Positions 25,874-35,028 are shown, counted from the stretch's first letter. The stretch: DNA of 64,000 nt from Polyangiaceae bacterium (GCA_025936115.1 JAICTZ010000031.1:1-64000); one strand, 5' to 3'. Notes: generated by a model not told the origin, from the letters alone. Program-made: numbers and translations.

Positions 25874-26745
25874 GCGCGGAGCTTCGTTCGCCGACCGCGC
25901 GCGATACCGCCTGGTGGCTCGGCGTGCTGCGCCGCCGCGCGCTCAAGATCGCCGGTGAGCCACCCGCGCCCGCCGAACCGCCGTACTTTGCGAGCGAGCA
26001 AGAGCGGGAGGCCGCCGTCAACTTCTTCAACGCCGCCTTCCGCGCCGAAGAATCGGGCCTCCGGGAAGCGCACGACCTCGCAGACGAAGTGGGCGCGTGG
26101 GATCCGGCGCTCGCCGAGGTGCTGCGTCTTTACGGCAACGAAGAAGGCTGGCACCGCGAGCTACTCGAGGAGTTTCTCGCGCGCATCGGCGGCGGCGTGA
26201 AGCCGATGGGACGCGTGACGCGGCTGCTTTACCGCGCGTACGCCCGCGCCGAGCGCATGGAAACCATCGTGCTCACGAACCTCATGTTCGAGACGATCGG
26301 CGCGACCACCTACCGCATGGCGCTCCGCAACGTGCGCGAGCCGAGCGTGCGCCGCATGCTCACGATCCTCACGCGCGACGAATCCTTTCACGTCCCGCTC
26401 AACGTGCATTTCTTGAAGCTCGTGCTCGAGCGGCGGCCGCAGGCGCTCGGCCGAGCCCGCCGGCTCTACCGGCTCGTCTTCGCCGGGCTCGTGCTGCTCC
26501 CGCTCGCGAGCCGCCCGAAGGCGCAGGCGTTCGATCGCATCGACAAACTGCCGCTCGCGCGTGCGTACGCGCGCGAGCTCGCGGCGCTCTTCGACGATCA
26601 CCCGGAGCTCGGCTTCGAGCCCCCCGCTTTCGTGCTCGCACTGCTTGGCGTCAAACGCGGCGCGAGCGCCTTCGCGGGGGCGACGAGCCTCGCCGCGGCC
26701 GAACGCGCCGCCGACCGGGAAAACGTGGTCGTCGAAGAGCTCTGA
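25870..26745 (+). CDS. ferritin-like di-iron protein
   Basis: The 291-residue protein carries the four-helix di-iron ligand pattern: Glu near 61, Glu92-x2-His95 in NEEGWHREL, Glu141 in MFETIGATTY, and Glu171-x2-His174 in RDESFHVPL. This is the layout of ferritin-like oxidases and hydroxylases (AurF, Coq7, DUF455-type). A weakly hydrophobic stretch near 200 (RLVFAGLVLLPLAS) could touch the membrane. The ATG overlaps the stop of the zinc-ribbon membrane gene by 4 bp, so the two products probably act together. Which substrate is oxidised cannot be told from sequence. Confidence 0.75.
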   Translation: MSAELRSPTARDTAWWLGVLRRRALKIAGEPPAPAEPPYFASEQEREAAVNFFNAAFRAEESGLREAHDLADEVGAWDPALAEVLRLYGNEEGWHRELLEEFLARIGGGVKPMGRVTRLLYRAYARAERMETIVLTNLMFETIGATTYRMALRNVREPSVRRMLTILTRDESFHVPLNVHFLKLVLERRPQALGRARRLYRLVFAGLVLLPLASRPKAQAFDRIDKLPLARAYARELAALFDDHPELGFEPPAFVLALLGVKRGASAFAGATSLAAAERAADRENVVVEEL

Positions 26746-26930
26746 CGCGCCGCGCCTGCGAAACGCGGAAAAAAGTCACGCTGAGCGGCCACGCTCGGCA
26801 CCGTGAAGCGTCTCAGCGCGCCTGCGCGCCGTCGCGCCGGCATTGGCGCACCGTGCCGGCGAGAGCCGTGCGCAAGGGGCGCCCAGCGTCCCTCGTCCGT
26901 GCGGCATCGTTCTTGCGAAAACAGTCGTTC

Positions 26931-27353
26931 ATGACCGCCCTCAGCACGCGCCCACTCCGTTCGTTCGGCATTTTGACCATCGCCGGCGCGCTCGCCTTCG
27001 GCTGTTCCTCGAGCGACGACGACGAGTCCCCGCCCTGCCGTGATTGCGTCTACCCGACCACCACGGCACCCGGCGTTCCGCCTGGGGGTCCGGTTGCGAG
27101 CGGAATGCCGTCTGCAGGCGGCACGACGCAGACGGGAACGGGAGGCACGAGCCCGTCCCCGACGACGGGCGGCACCGGCGCGACCGGAGGCAGCCTGGAC
27201 GGCTCGGTCGGCGGCACGGGCGGTAGCGCGAGCAGCCCTATGCCCGCCGGGGGCTCGCTCGGCTTCGGCGGCACCGTGAGCACGGGCGGCACGGGCGGCA
27301 CCGATCCGTTCGGCAGTAACCCGTTCGGCACCGGCGCGACGGGCGGCATCTGA
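26931..27353 (+). CDS. Gly/Thr-rich lipoprotein
   Basis: The 140-residue product has a signal peptide ending in a lipobox (LAFGC near residue 25), so it should be lipid-anchored. The mature part starts with an acidic SSSDDDES segment and a CRDC pair, then becomes an almost featureless Gly/Thr/Ser/Pro sequence (GGTGATGG units). Such low-complexity linkers are common on surface lipoproteins of Polyangia and normally precede a folded domain, which is missing here. It is either a short surface spacer or a truncated relative. It converges on the TPR gene 57 bp away. Confidence 0.7.
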   Translation: MTALSTRPLRSFGILTIAGALAFGCSSSDDDESPPCRDCVYPTTTAPGVPPGGPVASGMPSAGGTTQTGTGGTSPSPTTGGTGATGGSLDGSVGGTGGSASSPMPAGGSLGFGGTVSTGGTGGTDPFGSNPFGTGATGGI

Positions 27354-27409
27354 GCCCAAACAGCCGTTCGAGGGGCCCGCGGCGATGGTCAGGCGGCGTG
27401 CCGCGATCG

Positions 27410-28450
27410 TCAGAACGCGCCGCGAACGCCGACGTGCCAATCGTGCGCGCCCACGGCGACATCAGGCACGAGCAGCCAAGCCGGCTGGTTCTTCGGTAAC
27501 TTCGGCAACGGGCGCTCGCGCACGTGGCGCACCTCGGGCACGAAGGAAATCTGCCCTTCGATGATACCGAGCGCCGCCACGCCGAGCAGCGTGTACGTGC
27601 TCAGGTTCATCGCGAGGTACCAGTTTTGCAGCCTGCTGTTCACGTTGGTCGCAGGCGTTTGCTGGTGCGCTTCGTACGTGTCGGCTTGGTTTTTGATGTT
27701 GCTGAAGACCGCGAGCGACGTGAGGGAGACGATGCTCAACGCCGCTTCGGCGCCGAGGAACGTCCAGCCGAGCGCAGGGTTGCCGTTCTGGAATTGGCCC
27801 ACGCCGAACGGCACGAGCGCCAAGTAGCGGCTGCGTTTTTCGACCACGACCTCTTGGCGCGCGACGCGCTCGAGCATGCTCACGTAGGCGCGCTGCGCGC
27901 TTTCTTGCTCCTGTCGCTCCTTGGCCTCACGCTCGGCTCGTTCGATAGCATCCTTGTCTACCGTGCGGAGCTGCTTGTAGTACTCCTCGCGCAGCTTCAA
28001 GAAGCGATCGACGACGCGCGGGGGGAACACGAGGCTGTCCGGGGGGCGCATCTGCGGGTTCTTGCGAATTGCGTCCCGTAGGGGCACGTCTGCTTGCTCA
28101 CTCTTGCCGAGACCGATGAGACAGGTGGCGTGATAGAGCCGCGCCGACTCGAGGATCTGGGGGTCGGTGAGCGGGTGCGGATTCTTCGCGTCGAGCAGGC
28201 GTGAGAGGCGGGCGGCGCACTCCTCGTACTTGGCCGCCTCGACCAAACCGACGACGCGCGCGAGCTCGGCCTCGTCGCTCAAGCGCTCTTCCGGCGGCGC
28301 AGCGTGCTCGCCCGCATGCGGAGCGCTCGGACGCCCGGGCGCATGCGCCGGCTCCGCCCGCCCCGGACCTTCGTCCGCCAATGCGTGACCGAGGAACCAG
28401 AACGTCCCGGCGAAGGTCGCCACCGAGACCGACCGAAGACGTGAATGCAT
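27410..28450 (-). CDS. exported TPR-like protein with C-terminal membrane helices
   Basis: The 346-residue protein has an N-terminal signal (VATFAGTFWFLGHALADEG). A helical repeat region looks like two or three TPRs (VVGLVEAAKYEECAARLSRL and YHATCLIGLGKSEQADVPL), followed by an acidic coiled coil (KDAIERAEREAKERQEQES). Two membrane helices lie near 235-300. The pattern resembles cell-envelope TPR proteins of Polyangia found beside Ser/Thr kinases. It follows the kinase gene by 20 bp on the minus strand, third in a run with pyruvate kinase. The role is unknown; it could be a sensor or scaffold for the kinase. Confidence 0.75.
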   Translation of the reverse strand: MHSRLRSVSVATFAGTFWFLGHALADEGPGRAEPAHAPGRPSAPHAGEHAAPPEERLSDEAELARVVGLVEAAKYEECAARLSRLLDAKNPHPLTDPQILESARLYHATCLIGLGKSEQADVPLRDAIRKNPQMRPPDSLVFPPRVVDRFLKLREEYYKQLRTVDKDAIERAEREAKERQEQESAQRAYVSMLERVARQEVVVEKRSRYLALVPFGVGQFQNGNPALGWTFLGAEAALSIVSLTSLAVFSNIKNQADTYEAHQQTPATNVNSRLQNWYLAMNLSTYTLLGVAALGIIEGQISFVPEVRHVRERPLPKLPKNQPAWLLVPDVAVGAHDWHVGVRGAF

Positions 28451-28470
28451 GCTGAGCCCCCGGCGGGGAT

Positions 28471-30321
28471 TCAGGAGCCGGGGGGGACGCTCGAGACTCG
28501 ACCGGGGCTCAGGGTCACGTCAAATGGTTTCACGGGCAAACCGCTTCCGGGCGGCGGGATGAGCGTGCAGCTGCCCCGACGCGCCGCGCTCGTCATCTCG
28601 AAGGTCTGGTGGCTCGGAACGGGAAAATCCCCGAGCTCTGCGCAACTAGCCCGCGAGCCGGGCGGACCGCGGAATTCGACGACGGCGTCGCGAAAGGCGA
28701 TCCGCCCGCGCACCTTCTGTAGGTCGTCCGGCCCATTCGGCGGCCGGATCTCGACGGTCTGGCGGTCGCCGGCCTCACAGCACTCCGCGTTCGGGGGGAT
28801 GAAGTCGAACACGTGGGTGCCGACGGCAATCTCCTGCGTGCCGAACCAATCGGCCAGGTCGGCTCCGTCGACCCTGACAATCGTGTTGGCCGGCCCGTCG
28901 ACGGCGATGCGCACGCGCGCCATGGACGGGCTCGCCGAGGCCGACGGTACCGCGCGCAACGCCGAGCTTCCGCCCACGGCCCGGAGCGGCGGCTTGCGGG
29001 GCACGACACGCGGCTTTTCTTCAGCCGTCTCGGGCTCGCCGCTCGCGGCCGCCTCAGCAGCGGCGCTCGGTTGCGAAGCCGGTCCCTTCGCTGACGGCAC
29101 GAGCGGCTTCTCGACGACGGCGGGCCGCTTCTCCATCCGCGAAAATCCGAAGGCGACTGCGGCGACGACGGCGCTTCCGCCGATGGCGAGCGCGGCGCTC
29201 CGCACGTTGCGGCGCAGTCGCTCGGCGCGGCTGAGACTCGACACCTGCGCGAGAATGCTCGCGTCGTCCGGCCTGAGCGCGAGCGCTCGATTCAAGTAGG
29301 CCGCCGACTCCGGGATGTCTTTCCTGGCTCGAGCTTCCGTCGCGAGCTTCACGAGCCGCTCGACGACGCGCGGTTCGTAGGCGGCCTGGTACGCCTTCGG
29401 ATCGGCGAGGAACGCGCGGAGCTCACCCCGCAGGTCGACGAAGCCGAGCCGCGTGAGCTCTTCGCGCAGCGCCCTGCCCACTTCCTCGGCCGAGGCGTAG
29501 CGCTGCGCCGGTTCGTGAGCGAGCGCCTTGCCGACGATCGCGCCGAAGCGTTGGCCGACGGAGGGACGCGCCTTGTCCGCGGGCGTGAAGGCGCCGTCGA
29601 GCACGCGCCGCAGGACTTGCGCGGGGTTTTTGCCGTCGAACGGCAGGCGGCCCACCATCGCCTCGTAGAGCAGCACGCCGAGTCCGAACACGTCCGAGCG
29701 AGCGTTCACGTCGCCGCCCTCGATCTGTTCGGGCGCCATGTGCGCGGGCGAGCCGAGCACCTGGCCCGTCGAGGTGACGCCCTGCGCGTCGAGCAGCTTC
29801 GCGATGCCGAAGTCGGTAATTTTGATCAGCGGGTCGTCGGGGTTGCTCGCGCGCACGTCGGGCGCGCCGGCCGGCTGCAGCGCGACGAGCACGTTCTCGG
29901 GCTTCACGTCGCGGTGGATGACGCCGAACTGGTGCGCGTGATCGAGCGCGGCCGCGATCTCGACGCCCGCGATGGCGGCGATCTCGGCCGGCAGTCGCTC
30001 GTTTTGCGCGATGAGCGCTCGCAGCGTCGTGCCTCGCACGAGCTCGACGACGAGGTAGCGCTCCGGCTCCGCCTCGTCCGAGACGTCGTAGACCTCGACG
30101 ATGTTCGGGTGCTTGAGCTTGGCGACGGCGCGCGCCTCGCTCGCGAAACGCGCCGCGACCTCGACGTTCTCCCGCAGGTGGCGGTGGATGATCTTGAGAG
30201 CTACGTCGCGGCCGAGCCGCTTGTCGCGCGCGAGGTAGACCGTCGCCATGCCGCCATGGCCGATCTCCTCGCGGATCTCGAATTTCGCGAGGTCGGGCTT
30301 CGATTCCGCCGTCGCGATCAC
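28471..30321 (-). CDS. transmembrane eukaryotic-type Ser/Thr protein kinase
   Basis: The 616-residue protein has a complete Hanks-type kinase domain at about 15-280. The Gly loop is GHGGMATV, Lys is in VALKIIHRHL, the catalytic loop is HRDVKPEN, DFG is in TDFGIAK, and APE is in MAPEQ. All catalytic residues are present, so it should phosphorylate Ser/Thr in the cytoplasm. A helical TPR-like segment follows (LNRALALRPDDASILAQVSS). One membrane helix lies near 375 (AALAIGGSAVVAAVAFGF), then a Pro/Ala linker and an extracytoplasmic domain with beta strands and a few Cys. The GTG start lies 10 bp after the pyruvate kinase stop, so the two are very probably cotranscribed. Confidence 0.9.
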   Translation of the reverse strand: MIATAESKPDLAKFEIREEIGHGGMATVYLARDKRLGRDVALKIIHRHLRENVEVAARFASEARAVAKLKHPNIVEVYDVSDEAEPERYLVVELVRGTTLRALIAQNERLPAEIAAIAGVEIAAALDHAHQFGVIHRDVKPENVLVALQPAGAPDVRASNPDDPLIKITDFGIAKLLDAQGVTSTGQVLGSPAHMAPEQIEGGDVNARSDVFGLGVLLYEAMVGRLPFDGKNPAQVLRRVLDGAFTPADKARPSVGQRFGAIVGKALAHEPAQRYASAEEVGRALREELTRLGFVDLRGELRAFLADPKAYQAAYEPRVVERLVKLATEARARKDIPESAAYLNRALALRPDDASILAQVSSLSRAERLRRNVRSAALAIGGSAVVAAVAFGFSRMEKRPAVVEKPLVPSAKGPASQPSAAAEAAASGEPETAEEKPRVVPRKPPLRAVGGSSALRAVPSASASPSMARVRIAVDGPANTIVRVDGADLADWFGTQEIAVGTHVFDFIPPNAECCEAGDRQTVEIRPPNGPDDLQKVRGRIAFRDAVVEFRGPPGSRASCAELGDFPVPSHQTFEMTSAARRGSCTLIPPPGSGLPVKPFDVTLSPGRVSSVPPGS

Positions 30322-30331
30322 CCAGACTCCG

Positions 30332-31732
30332 TCAGGCTAGCTGCTCCACCCGCACGGCGTTCGTCGCGCCGCGCACACCAACGCGTGCGCCATAAACCAT
30401 CACGTACCGCTCTCCCGACCGAACCAGATTACTCTCGGTCAGGACTTCGCTCAAGTCCCGGACCTGGTCCTCCAGCGTCGCCTTGGCGACGAGCGATCGG
30501 GGCGTTACCCCCCAATAGAGCGCAAGCCGCCTGAGCACGCGTTCTTCGGTCGAAAACGCCAAAATCGGCACCGTCGGGCGTGCCTTCGAGACGAGACGCG
30601 CCGTCACGCCGCTCTCGGTGAGGGCACCGACGAGCTTCGCCCCGACCTCGCGGGCGATGGAAACCGCAGCGTGCGCGATGGCGTCAGGGGTCGTGTGGTC
30701 CGGCTCGGAGGGCGACAGGTTCAAAAACCGGCTCGCCTCGGCCTGGCGGATGATGCGGTCCATCATGCGGCAGGCGTGGATCGGAAACTTACCCGTCGCG
30801 GTCTCGGCCGAGAGCATCACGGCATCGGTTCCACCGAACACGGCGTGCGCCACGTCACTCGCCTCGGCGCGCGTGGGCCGCGGCGAATCGACCATCGACT
30901 GGAGCATCTCCGTCGCCACGATCACGGGCTTCCGATGAATGCGGCACGTCCCGATGATCTGCTTTTGAATCACCGGCACGGTTTCGGGCGGTAGCTCCAC
31001 GCCGAGATCGCCGCGTGCCACCATCGCCGCGTCGGCGGCGCGCACGATCGAGTCGAGGCGCTCGACGGCGTTCGGTGTCTCGATCTTGGCGACGATGGGC
31101 GTCGGCTTGCCCTTGCGCTCGCAGATCTCGCGTAGCTCCTGCACTTCCTCCGCGCGGCGCACGAACGAAAGCGCCACGAAGTCCACGCCGATCGAAAGCC
31201 CGAAGTCGAGGTCGTGCTTGTCCTTTTCCGTGAGCGCGCCGAGGCGGAGGCTGCCCGACGGGAGATTCACGCCCATCTTGGCGCGCATCGGTCCGCCGTG
31301 TTCGACCCGCACTTCGACGCGGTTGCCCTTGATGCCGATCACCTTGAGCTCGACCTGGCCGTCGGAGAGCAGGATGCGATCCTCGGGTCGCACGTCGTGC
31401 TCGAGGCCGTCGTAGTTGATGGCGATCGTGCGCTCGTCGCCGGCTTCGCCGGAGATCAGGTCAACGGTGTCGCCGACCGCGAGAGCGGCGGGGCCGATCT
31501 TGCCCGTGCGGATTTTCGGACCGCAGAGGTCCTGCAGGATGGCCACGGGTTTGCCCATGGCGGCGCTTTCGACGCGAATCATTTCGGCGCGGCGGCCGTG
31601 TTCGGAATGCTCTCCGTGCGAGAAGTTGAGGCGGGCAACGTCCATCCCGGCGGCGATGAGCTCCCGGATCTGCTCACGGGATTCGACAGCGGGACCAATG
31701 GTGCAGACGATCTTGGCGCGACGAGAAATCAT
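30332..31732 (-). CDS. pyk: pyruvate kinase
   Basis: The 466-residue enzyme converts phosphoenolpyruvate and ADP to pyruvate and ATP. It shows the family landmarks KIVCTIGPA, RLNFSHGEH, the catalytic-Lys segment VAKIETPNA, and MVARGDLGVELPPE. A C-terminal domain follows (RPTVPILAFSTEERVLRRLA). ATG 31732 gives the usual start; ATG 31750 adds six residues. It heads a minus-strand run with the Ser/Thr kinase (10-bp gap) and the TPR protein. The lysA remnant diverges just upstream. Confidence 0.96.
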   Translation of the reverse strand: MISRRAKIVCTIGPAVESREQIRELIAAGMDVARLNFSHGEHSEHGRRAEMIRVESAAMGKPVAILQDLCGPKIRTGKIGPAALAVGDTVDLISGEAGDERTIAINYDGLEHDVRPEDRILLSDGQVELKVIGIKGNRVEVRVEHGGPMRAKMGVNLPSGSLRLGALTEKDKHDLDFGLSIGVDFVALSFVRRAEEVQELREICERKGKPTPIVAKIETPNAVERLDSIVRAADAAMVARGDLGVELPPETVPVIQKQIIGTCRIHRKPVIVATEMLQSMVDSPRPTRAEASDVAHAVFGGTDAVMLSAETATGKFPIHACRMMDRIIRQAEASRFLNLSPSEPDHTTPDAIAHAAVSIAREVGAKLVGALTESGVTARLVSKARPTVPILAFSTEERVLRRLALYWGVTPRSLVAKATLEDQVRDLSEVLTESNLVRSGERYVMVYGARVGVRGATNAVRVEQLA

Positions 31733-31795
31733 GGGACGACGAGCCAGCATGCCACACAGCGCGCCGGAATGGGGTAGGTTCTCCTCCTACTATCG

Positions 31796-32245
31796 ATGAC
31801 CGACCTTGAAGTCGGCTTTCGACGCAATGCGCAAGGCGCCCTCACCGTTTCCGGCACGCCGCTCGGGCCGCTACTCGGCCGCTTTTCGAGGCGTCTCGCA
31901 TCGGTACACCGGCCTACGTCTACGATCTCGACGGGCTCGACGCGGGGGCCCGCGCGCTCGAGGCTAGCTTCGGCTCCGCGCCACACGTCACCGCGTACGC
32001 CATGAAGGCGAACACCGCGGGCACCATCGTACGAACCTTCGCGCGGGCCGGTACGGGCGCGGATGTCGCGCGGCGGGGAAGCCGGCGCGGCTCGGCATGC
32101 GCGTCAAACCCGCTCGTGTCGAGCCTGGGCGCTCCGCGTGGACCTGCTCGATGCGGCTCCGAGCGAGCCGGAGTGGCGCGTCGTCGGTCCCGTCCGTGAG
32201 AGCTCGGACGACTTCGGCTGGATCGCGCGGCGCCTCGAAGCGTAG
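31796..32245 (+). pseudogene. lysA: decayed diaminopimelate decarboxylase gene
   Basis: The first frame reads MTDLEVGFRRNAQGALTVSG. Near 31880 the sense shifts by one base into GTPAYVYDLDGLDAGARAL, then HVTAYAMKANTAGTIVRTFA and RAGTGADV, the N-terminal strand and PLP-Lys region (MKAN) of LysA. Sense then vanishes, and about 70 bases before the end a third piece, VVGPVRESSDDFG, matches the C-terminal part of LysA in the original frame. A 1.2-kb gene is thus reduced to 450 bp with at least two frameshifts and a large deletion. Lysine and diaminopimelate synthesis must use another copy. Confidence 0.8.
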
Positions 32246-32306
32246 AGCCTGAGCGGCGCCCGAACCTCACGGGCCGAGCGCCGCTGACGACTTCACGAGA
32301 CGGCGA

Positions 32307-33605
32307 CTACTTCGAGGGACAGGCGCCGTTCGAGGCCACGGCGACGCCCGCTCGCTGCGCAAAACACGCGCTCGCGTACGTCTTGCCGTCACAGCCGCAG
32401 ACCTCGAGCGACGAGCCGGTGACGTCGGGGCACACGGTGGCCTTCGCCTTGCAGTTTCCAGTCTGGTCGCCGGAGCCGCACTGGGTCGCGAGCGCGAAAT
32501 CGCAATATTGATCGCTCGGACACTGACTGCCGCGCAACCCGCCGCAGGTCGCTCCGGTGTCGGCGCACGCGCCGCTAGCAGCTACGGAAGTTCCGGCGGC
32601 GTTCGCGATGCATTCGTTCGAGTAGGTGTTGCCGTCGCAGCCGCACACCGGCGCGTAGACCTGGTCGCATGCGTCCGGGATGGTTTCGCACGTCCCCGTT
32701 TGATCGCCCGAGCCGCACTGCGTGGCGAGGGGGAAATCGCAGAATTGCTCAGCGGGGCACTGCGTTCCCAGAAGGCCGCCGCAGGTGGTGCCGCCTTGCG
32801 GAGTGCACGCGCCGTCGTAGTCCACGGAGACGCCGGCCCTGGCCGCCTCGCACGAATTGCCGTACGTGATGCCGTCACACCCGCAGACGGGGGCGTACAG
32901 CGTGATGCAAGCGTCGGGTTTCGGCTGACAAGTGCCCGGTCCGTCGGCACGACCGCAGATGGCATCGGGCGGGTACTCGCAGTATTGCCCGGCGTCACAT
33001 TTGACGAAGGTGCTGCCGCCGCACGTCACGCCGTTCGGCGCGCACTCGCCCTTCGCGGCAACGGAGACGCCGGCCCGCGCGGCTTCGCAGTCGTTGCCAT
33101 ATGTCTTGTCGTCGCAGCCGCACACCGGCGCGTACAGCGTGTCGCAGATTTGCGGCATCGGCTGACAGGTGCCCGTCTGATCCGCCGCGCCGCACAGGGC
33201 GTCCGGCGTGAAGTCGCAGTACTCGCCCTTGTCGCAGCTCAAACCTTGGAGGCCGCCGCAGGTCGTGCCACCCGGGCTTCCGCCCTGACCGACGCTTCCG
33301 GACGAGCCGCCCGTCGCGGACGAGCCGCCCTTGCCGGCGCTGCCGCTCGTGCCGGACGTGCCGCCTTTGCCGCTCGTCCCAGTGCCGCCCTTTGCGGCGT
33401 CGCCGCTCGTCCCAGCACCGCCGGTCCCCGCAGTGCCACCCGTGTCGGCACCGCCTTCGCCGCTCGGACAATCCGTCGTGCAGTGGCCGTCGTCGCCGAC
33501 CACCGCGTGATCGCAACCTTTCGCCCCCAGCCCGAGCGGTGCCCACGCGACGAGCGCCAAGAGCGCGTAGCGACTCGTCCAACCGTTCGAAATATTCGTT
33601 TTCAT
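32307..33605 (-). CDS. exported protein with four Kazal-like inhibitor repeats
   Basis: The 432-residue protein has a signal region, with a Cys at 31 in an imperfect lipobox context. A Gly/Thr/Ser-rich linker spans residues 50-113. Four tandem units of about 75 residues follow, starting near 116, 195, 274 and 354. Each has a Cys-rich lead (CGGLQGLSCDKGEYC) and a Kazal core (YAPVCGCDDKTYGNDCEAA, then GVSV). Kazal domains are classical Ser-protease inhibitors. The fourth unit is the most divergent (SSLEVCGCDGKTY). It is probably secreted or surface-bound. Its ATG overlaps the stop of the preceding membrane gene by 4 bp, so it is the last gene of the ECF sigma operon. Confidence 0.85.
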   Translation of the reverse strand: MKTNISNGWTSRYALLALVAWAPLGLGAKGCDHAVVGDDGHCTTDCPSGEGGADTGGTAGTGGAGTSGDAAKGGTGTSGKGGTSGTSGSAGKGGSSATGGSSGSVGQGGSPGGTTCGGLQGLSCDKGEYCDFTPDALCGAADQTGTCQPMPQICDTLYAPVCGCDDKTYGNDCEAARAGVSVAAKGECAPNGVTCGGSTFVKCDAGQYCEYPPDAICGRADGPGTCQPKPDACITLYAPVCGCDGITYGNSCEAARAGVSVDYDGACTPQGGTTCGGLLGTQCPAEQFCDFPLATQCGSGDQTGTCETIPDACDQVYAPVCGCDGNTYSNECIANAAGTSVAASGACADTGATCGGLRGSQCPSDQYCDFALATQCGSGDQTGNCKAKATVCPDVTGSSLEVCGCDGKTYASACFAQRAGVAVASNGACPSK

Positions 33606-34387
33606 GGTGTCATCTCCTTCTCCCGAATTCGCGCGAGCGCGCGGTCGCGCTCGGGCGCCAAGTGCCCGTTCGGAAACCGTGCGGCGTGGAGCGCTAGCTC
33701 GCGCCGTGCCGCACCGAAATCACCCTGCTTCATGGCCGCGAGCGCGCGCTCCATCATGGCCGTCTCGTCGCGCAACGTGCCCTCGTCCTCACTTGCCGCC
33801 GGCGCCGCCGGAAACGCTGCCACCGCCCGCGCGCTCGCAATGGCCACCGCCACCGGCCCATCGCCGACATCACGCGCCGGCGCGACTTCGGCCGCGCCAC
33901 GCTTCGGCGTCCGCGTCGCCAACCCGAGCATGGGAGCGCTCGGCGCCTCGACGCGCACCGGCGCCGTACTCGTGGTCGTCGCCATGTCCACGGGCGGCGC
34001 AGGCGTTCGCGCTGCCGCACTCGGCGTCACCTCGACGCGACGCAGAGCCTCCGCCCTGTGCGGCGAAAGCACCACCGCACGCGCCGGAGCTTCGACGGGC
34101 GTCCGCCGCGCAGGCGCGCGCGCATGCACGAGCGGCACGACCGCGACACCCGCGAGCGCGAGCGTCGCTCCGACTTTGACGGCCAACGGCAACGCGACGA
34201 GCTTCGCGAACACACCCGCAGTGGCCGTCCCCGTCGCGGCCGCCGTCGCTGCCGGCGTCATCACGCCCGCCCCAGCGAGGATGCCCGCCGATGCGAGCCG
34301 AACGCGAAGCCGCGCTTCGTCGTGGGCACTCGGCAGATCCTCCCTCAACGCTTCCGTAAAAGGATCGAGCTCGCCGTCGCCGTTCAT
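33602..34387 (-). CDS. putative anti-sigma-like single-pass membrane protein
   Basis: The 261-residue protein begins with a charged N-terminus (GELDPFTEALREDLPSAHDE) and an Ala/Thr-rich stretch. One membrane helix follows near 70-90 (VKVGATLALAGVAVVPLVHA), and then a long Pro/Ala periplasmic region. The tail is a helical repeat (ALAAMKQGDFGAARRELALH). It overlaps the ECF sigma gene by 4 bp upstream and the Kazal gene by 4 bp downstream, the normal place for an anti-sigma factor. It lacks the H-x3-C-x2-C zinc motif of ZAS anti-sigma proteins, so the assignment rests on position and topology only. Confidence 0.65.
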   Translation of the reverse strand: MNGDGELDPFTEALREDLPSAHDEARLRVRLASAGILAGAGVMTPAATAAATGTATAGVFAKLVALPLAVKVGATLALAGVAVVPLVHARAPARRTPVEAPARAVVLSPHRAEALRRVEVTPSAAARTPAPPVDMATTTSTAPVRVEAPSAPMLGLATRTPKRGAAEVAPARDVGDGPVAVAIASARAVAAFPAAPAASEDEGTLRDETAMMERALAAMKQGDFGAARRELALHAARFPNGHLAPERDRALARIREKEMTP

Positions 34388-35007
34388 TTGGATGTTCCTC
34401 GTAGGATGAGCTCGAGCCGCGCCACTTCGACCTGAAACGCGGCCTTCGCCGCGCGCACGCGCGAGTAGACGGTGTTGAGCGGGAGCCCAGTGATGTCCGC
34501 GATTTCAGGCGCGGAGCGCTGTTCGATCTGTGAGAGCACGAACGCTTCGCGCTTGTCGTCGTCGAGGCGATCGAGCGCGCGCCGTGCGAGCGAGAGGCGC
34601 TCGCCGTGTTCCATGGCCTGCTCGGGGTGCGAGGTCGTCGCGGGGTGTGACGCGAGGCTGCCGCCCGGCGTGTCGTCGGAGTCGACCGGCGCGAAGCGCC
34701 ATGCGTCCTTGCGTGCCGTCGCGCGTGCGCGGCGCGCGATGCGGAGCGCGATCGCGTAGAGCCACGTCGTCACCGCGGCCTGGCCGTCGAAGTGCGCGAG
34801 CTTCTGTTGCACGACGAGGAACACGTCGTGCACGGCGTCATCGAGCGCGGAGTCGCTCACGCCGAGGGCGCGCAAGCAGCGCCACACGTAACGGACATGC
34901 TCCGTGTAGATGCGATCGATGTCCGAACCGTCGGCCGGCCGCGCGTCGACGCGGGTCGCGGCAAATGGCGTCGGCTCGAGCGTCCCAGCGGACATTTGGT
35001 GGTTCAT
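34384..35007 (-). CDS. ECF-family RNA polymerase sigma factor
   Basis: The 207-residue protein has a sigma-2 region at about 30-100 (YTEHVRYVWRCLRALGVSDS, then DDAVHDVFLVVQQKL and WLYAIALRIARR). A sigma-4 region follows at about 135-195 (LDRLDDDKREAFVLSQIEQR and LPLNTVYSRVRAAKAAF). This is the size and layout of extracytoplasmic-function sigma factors. Its stop overlaps the start of the putative anti-sigma gene by 4 bp. The upstream periplasmic-protein gene ends 21 bp before its ATG, so four genes appear to form one operon. The signal sensed is unknown. Confidence 0.92.
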   Translation of the reverse strand: MNHQMSAGTLEPTPFAATRVDARPADGSDIDRIYTEHVRYVWRCLRALGVSDSALDDAVHDVFLVVQQKLAHFDGQAAVTTWLYAIALRIARRARATARKDAWRFAPVDSDDTPGGSLASHPATTSHPEQAMEHGERLSLARRALDRLDDDKREAFVLSQIEQRSAPEIADITGLPLNTVYSRVRAAKAAFQVEVARLELILRGTSK

Positions 35008-35028
35008 CCTCCGACGGGGCTCAATCCG

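Noticed and set aside
33602..34387. ZAS-type anti-sigma factor
   Set aside because: The expected H-x3-C-x2-C motif is absent, so only a position-based anti-sigma suggestion was kept.
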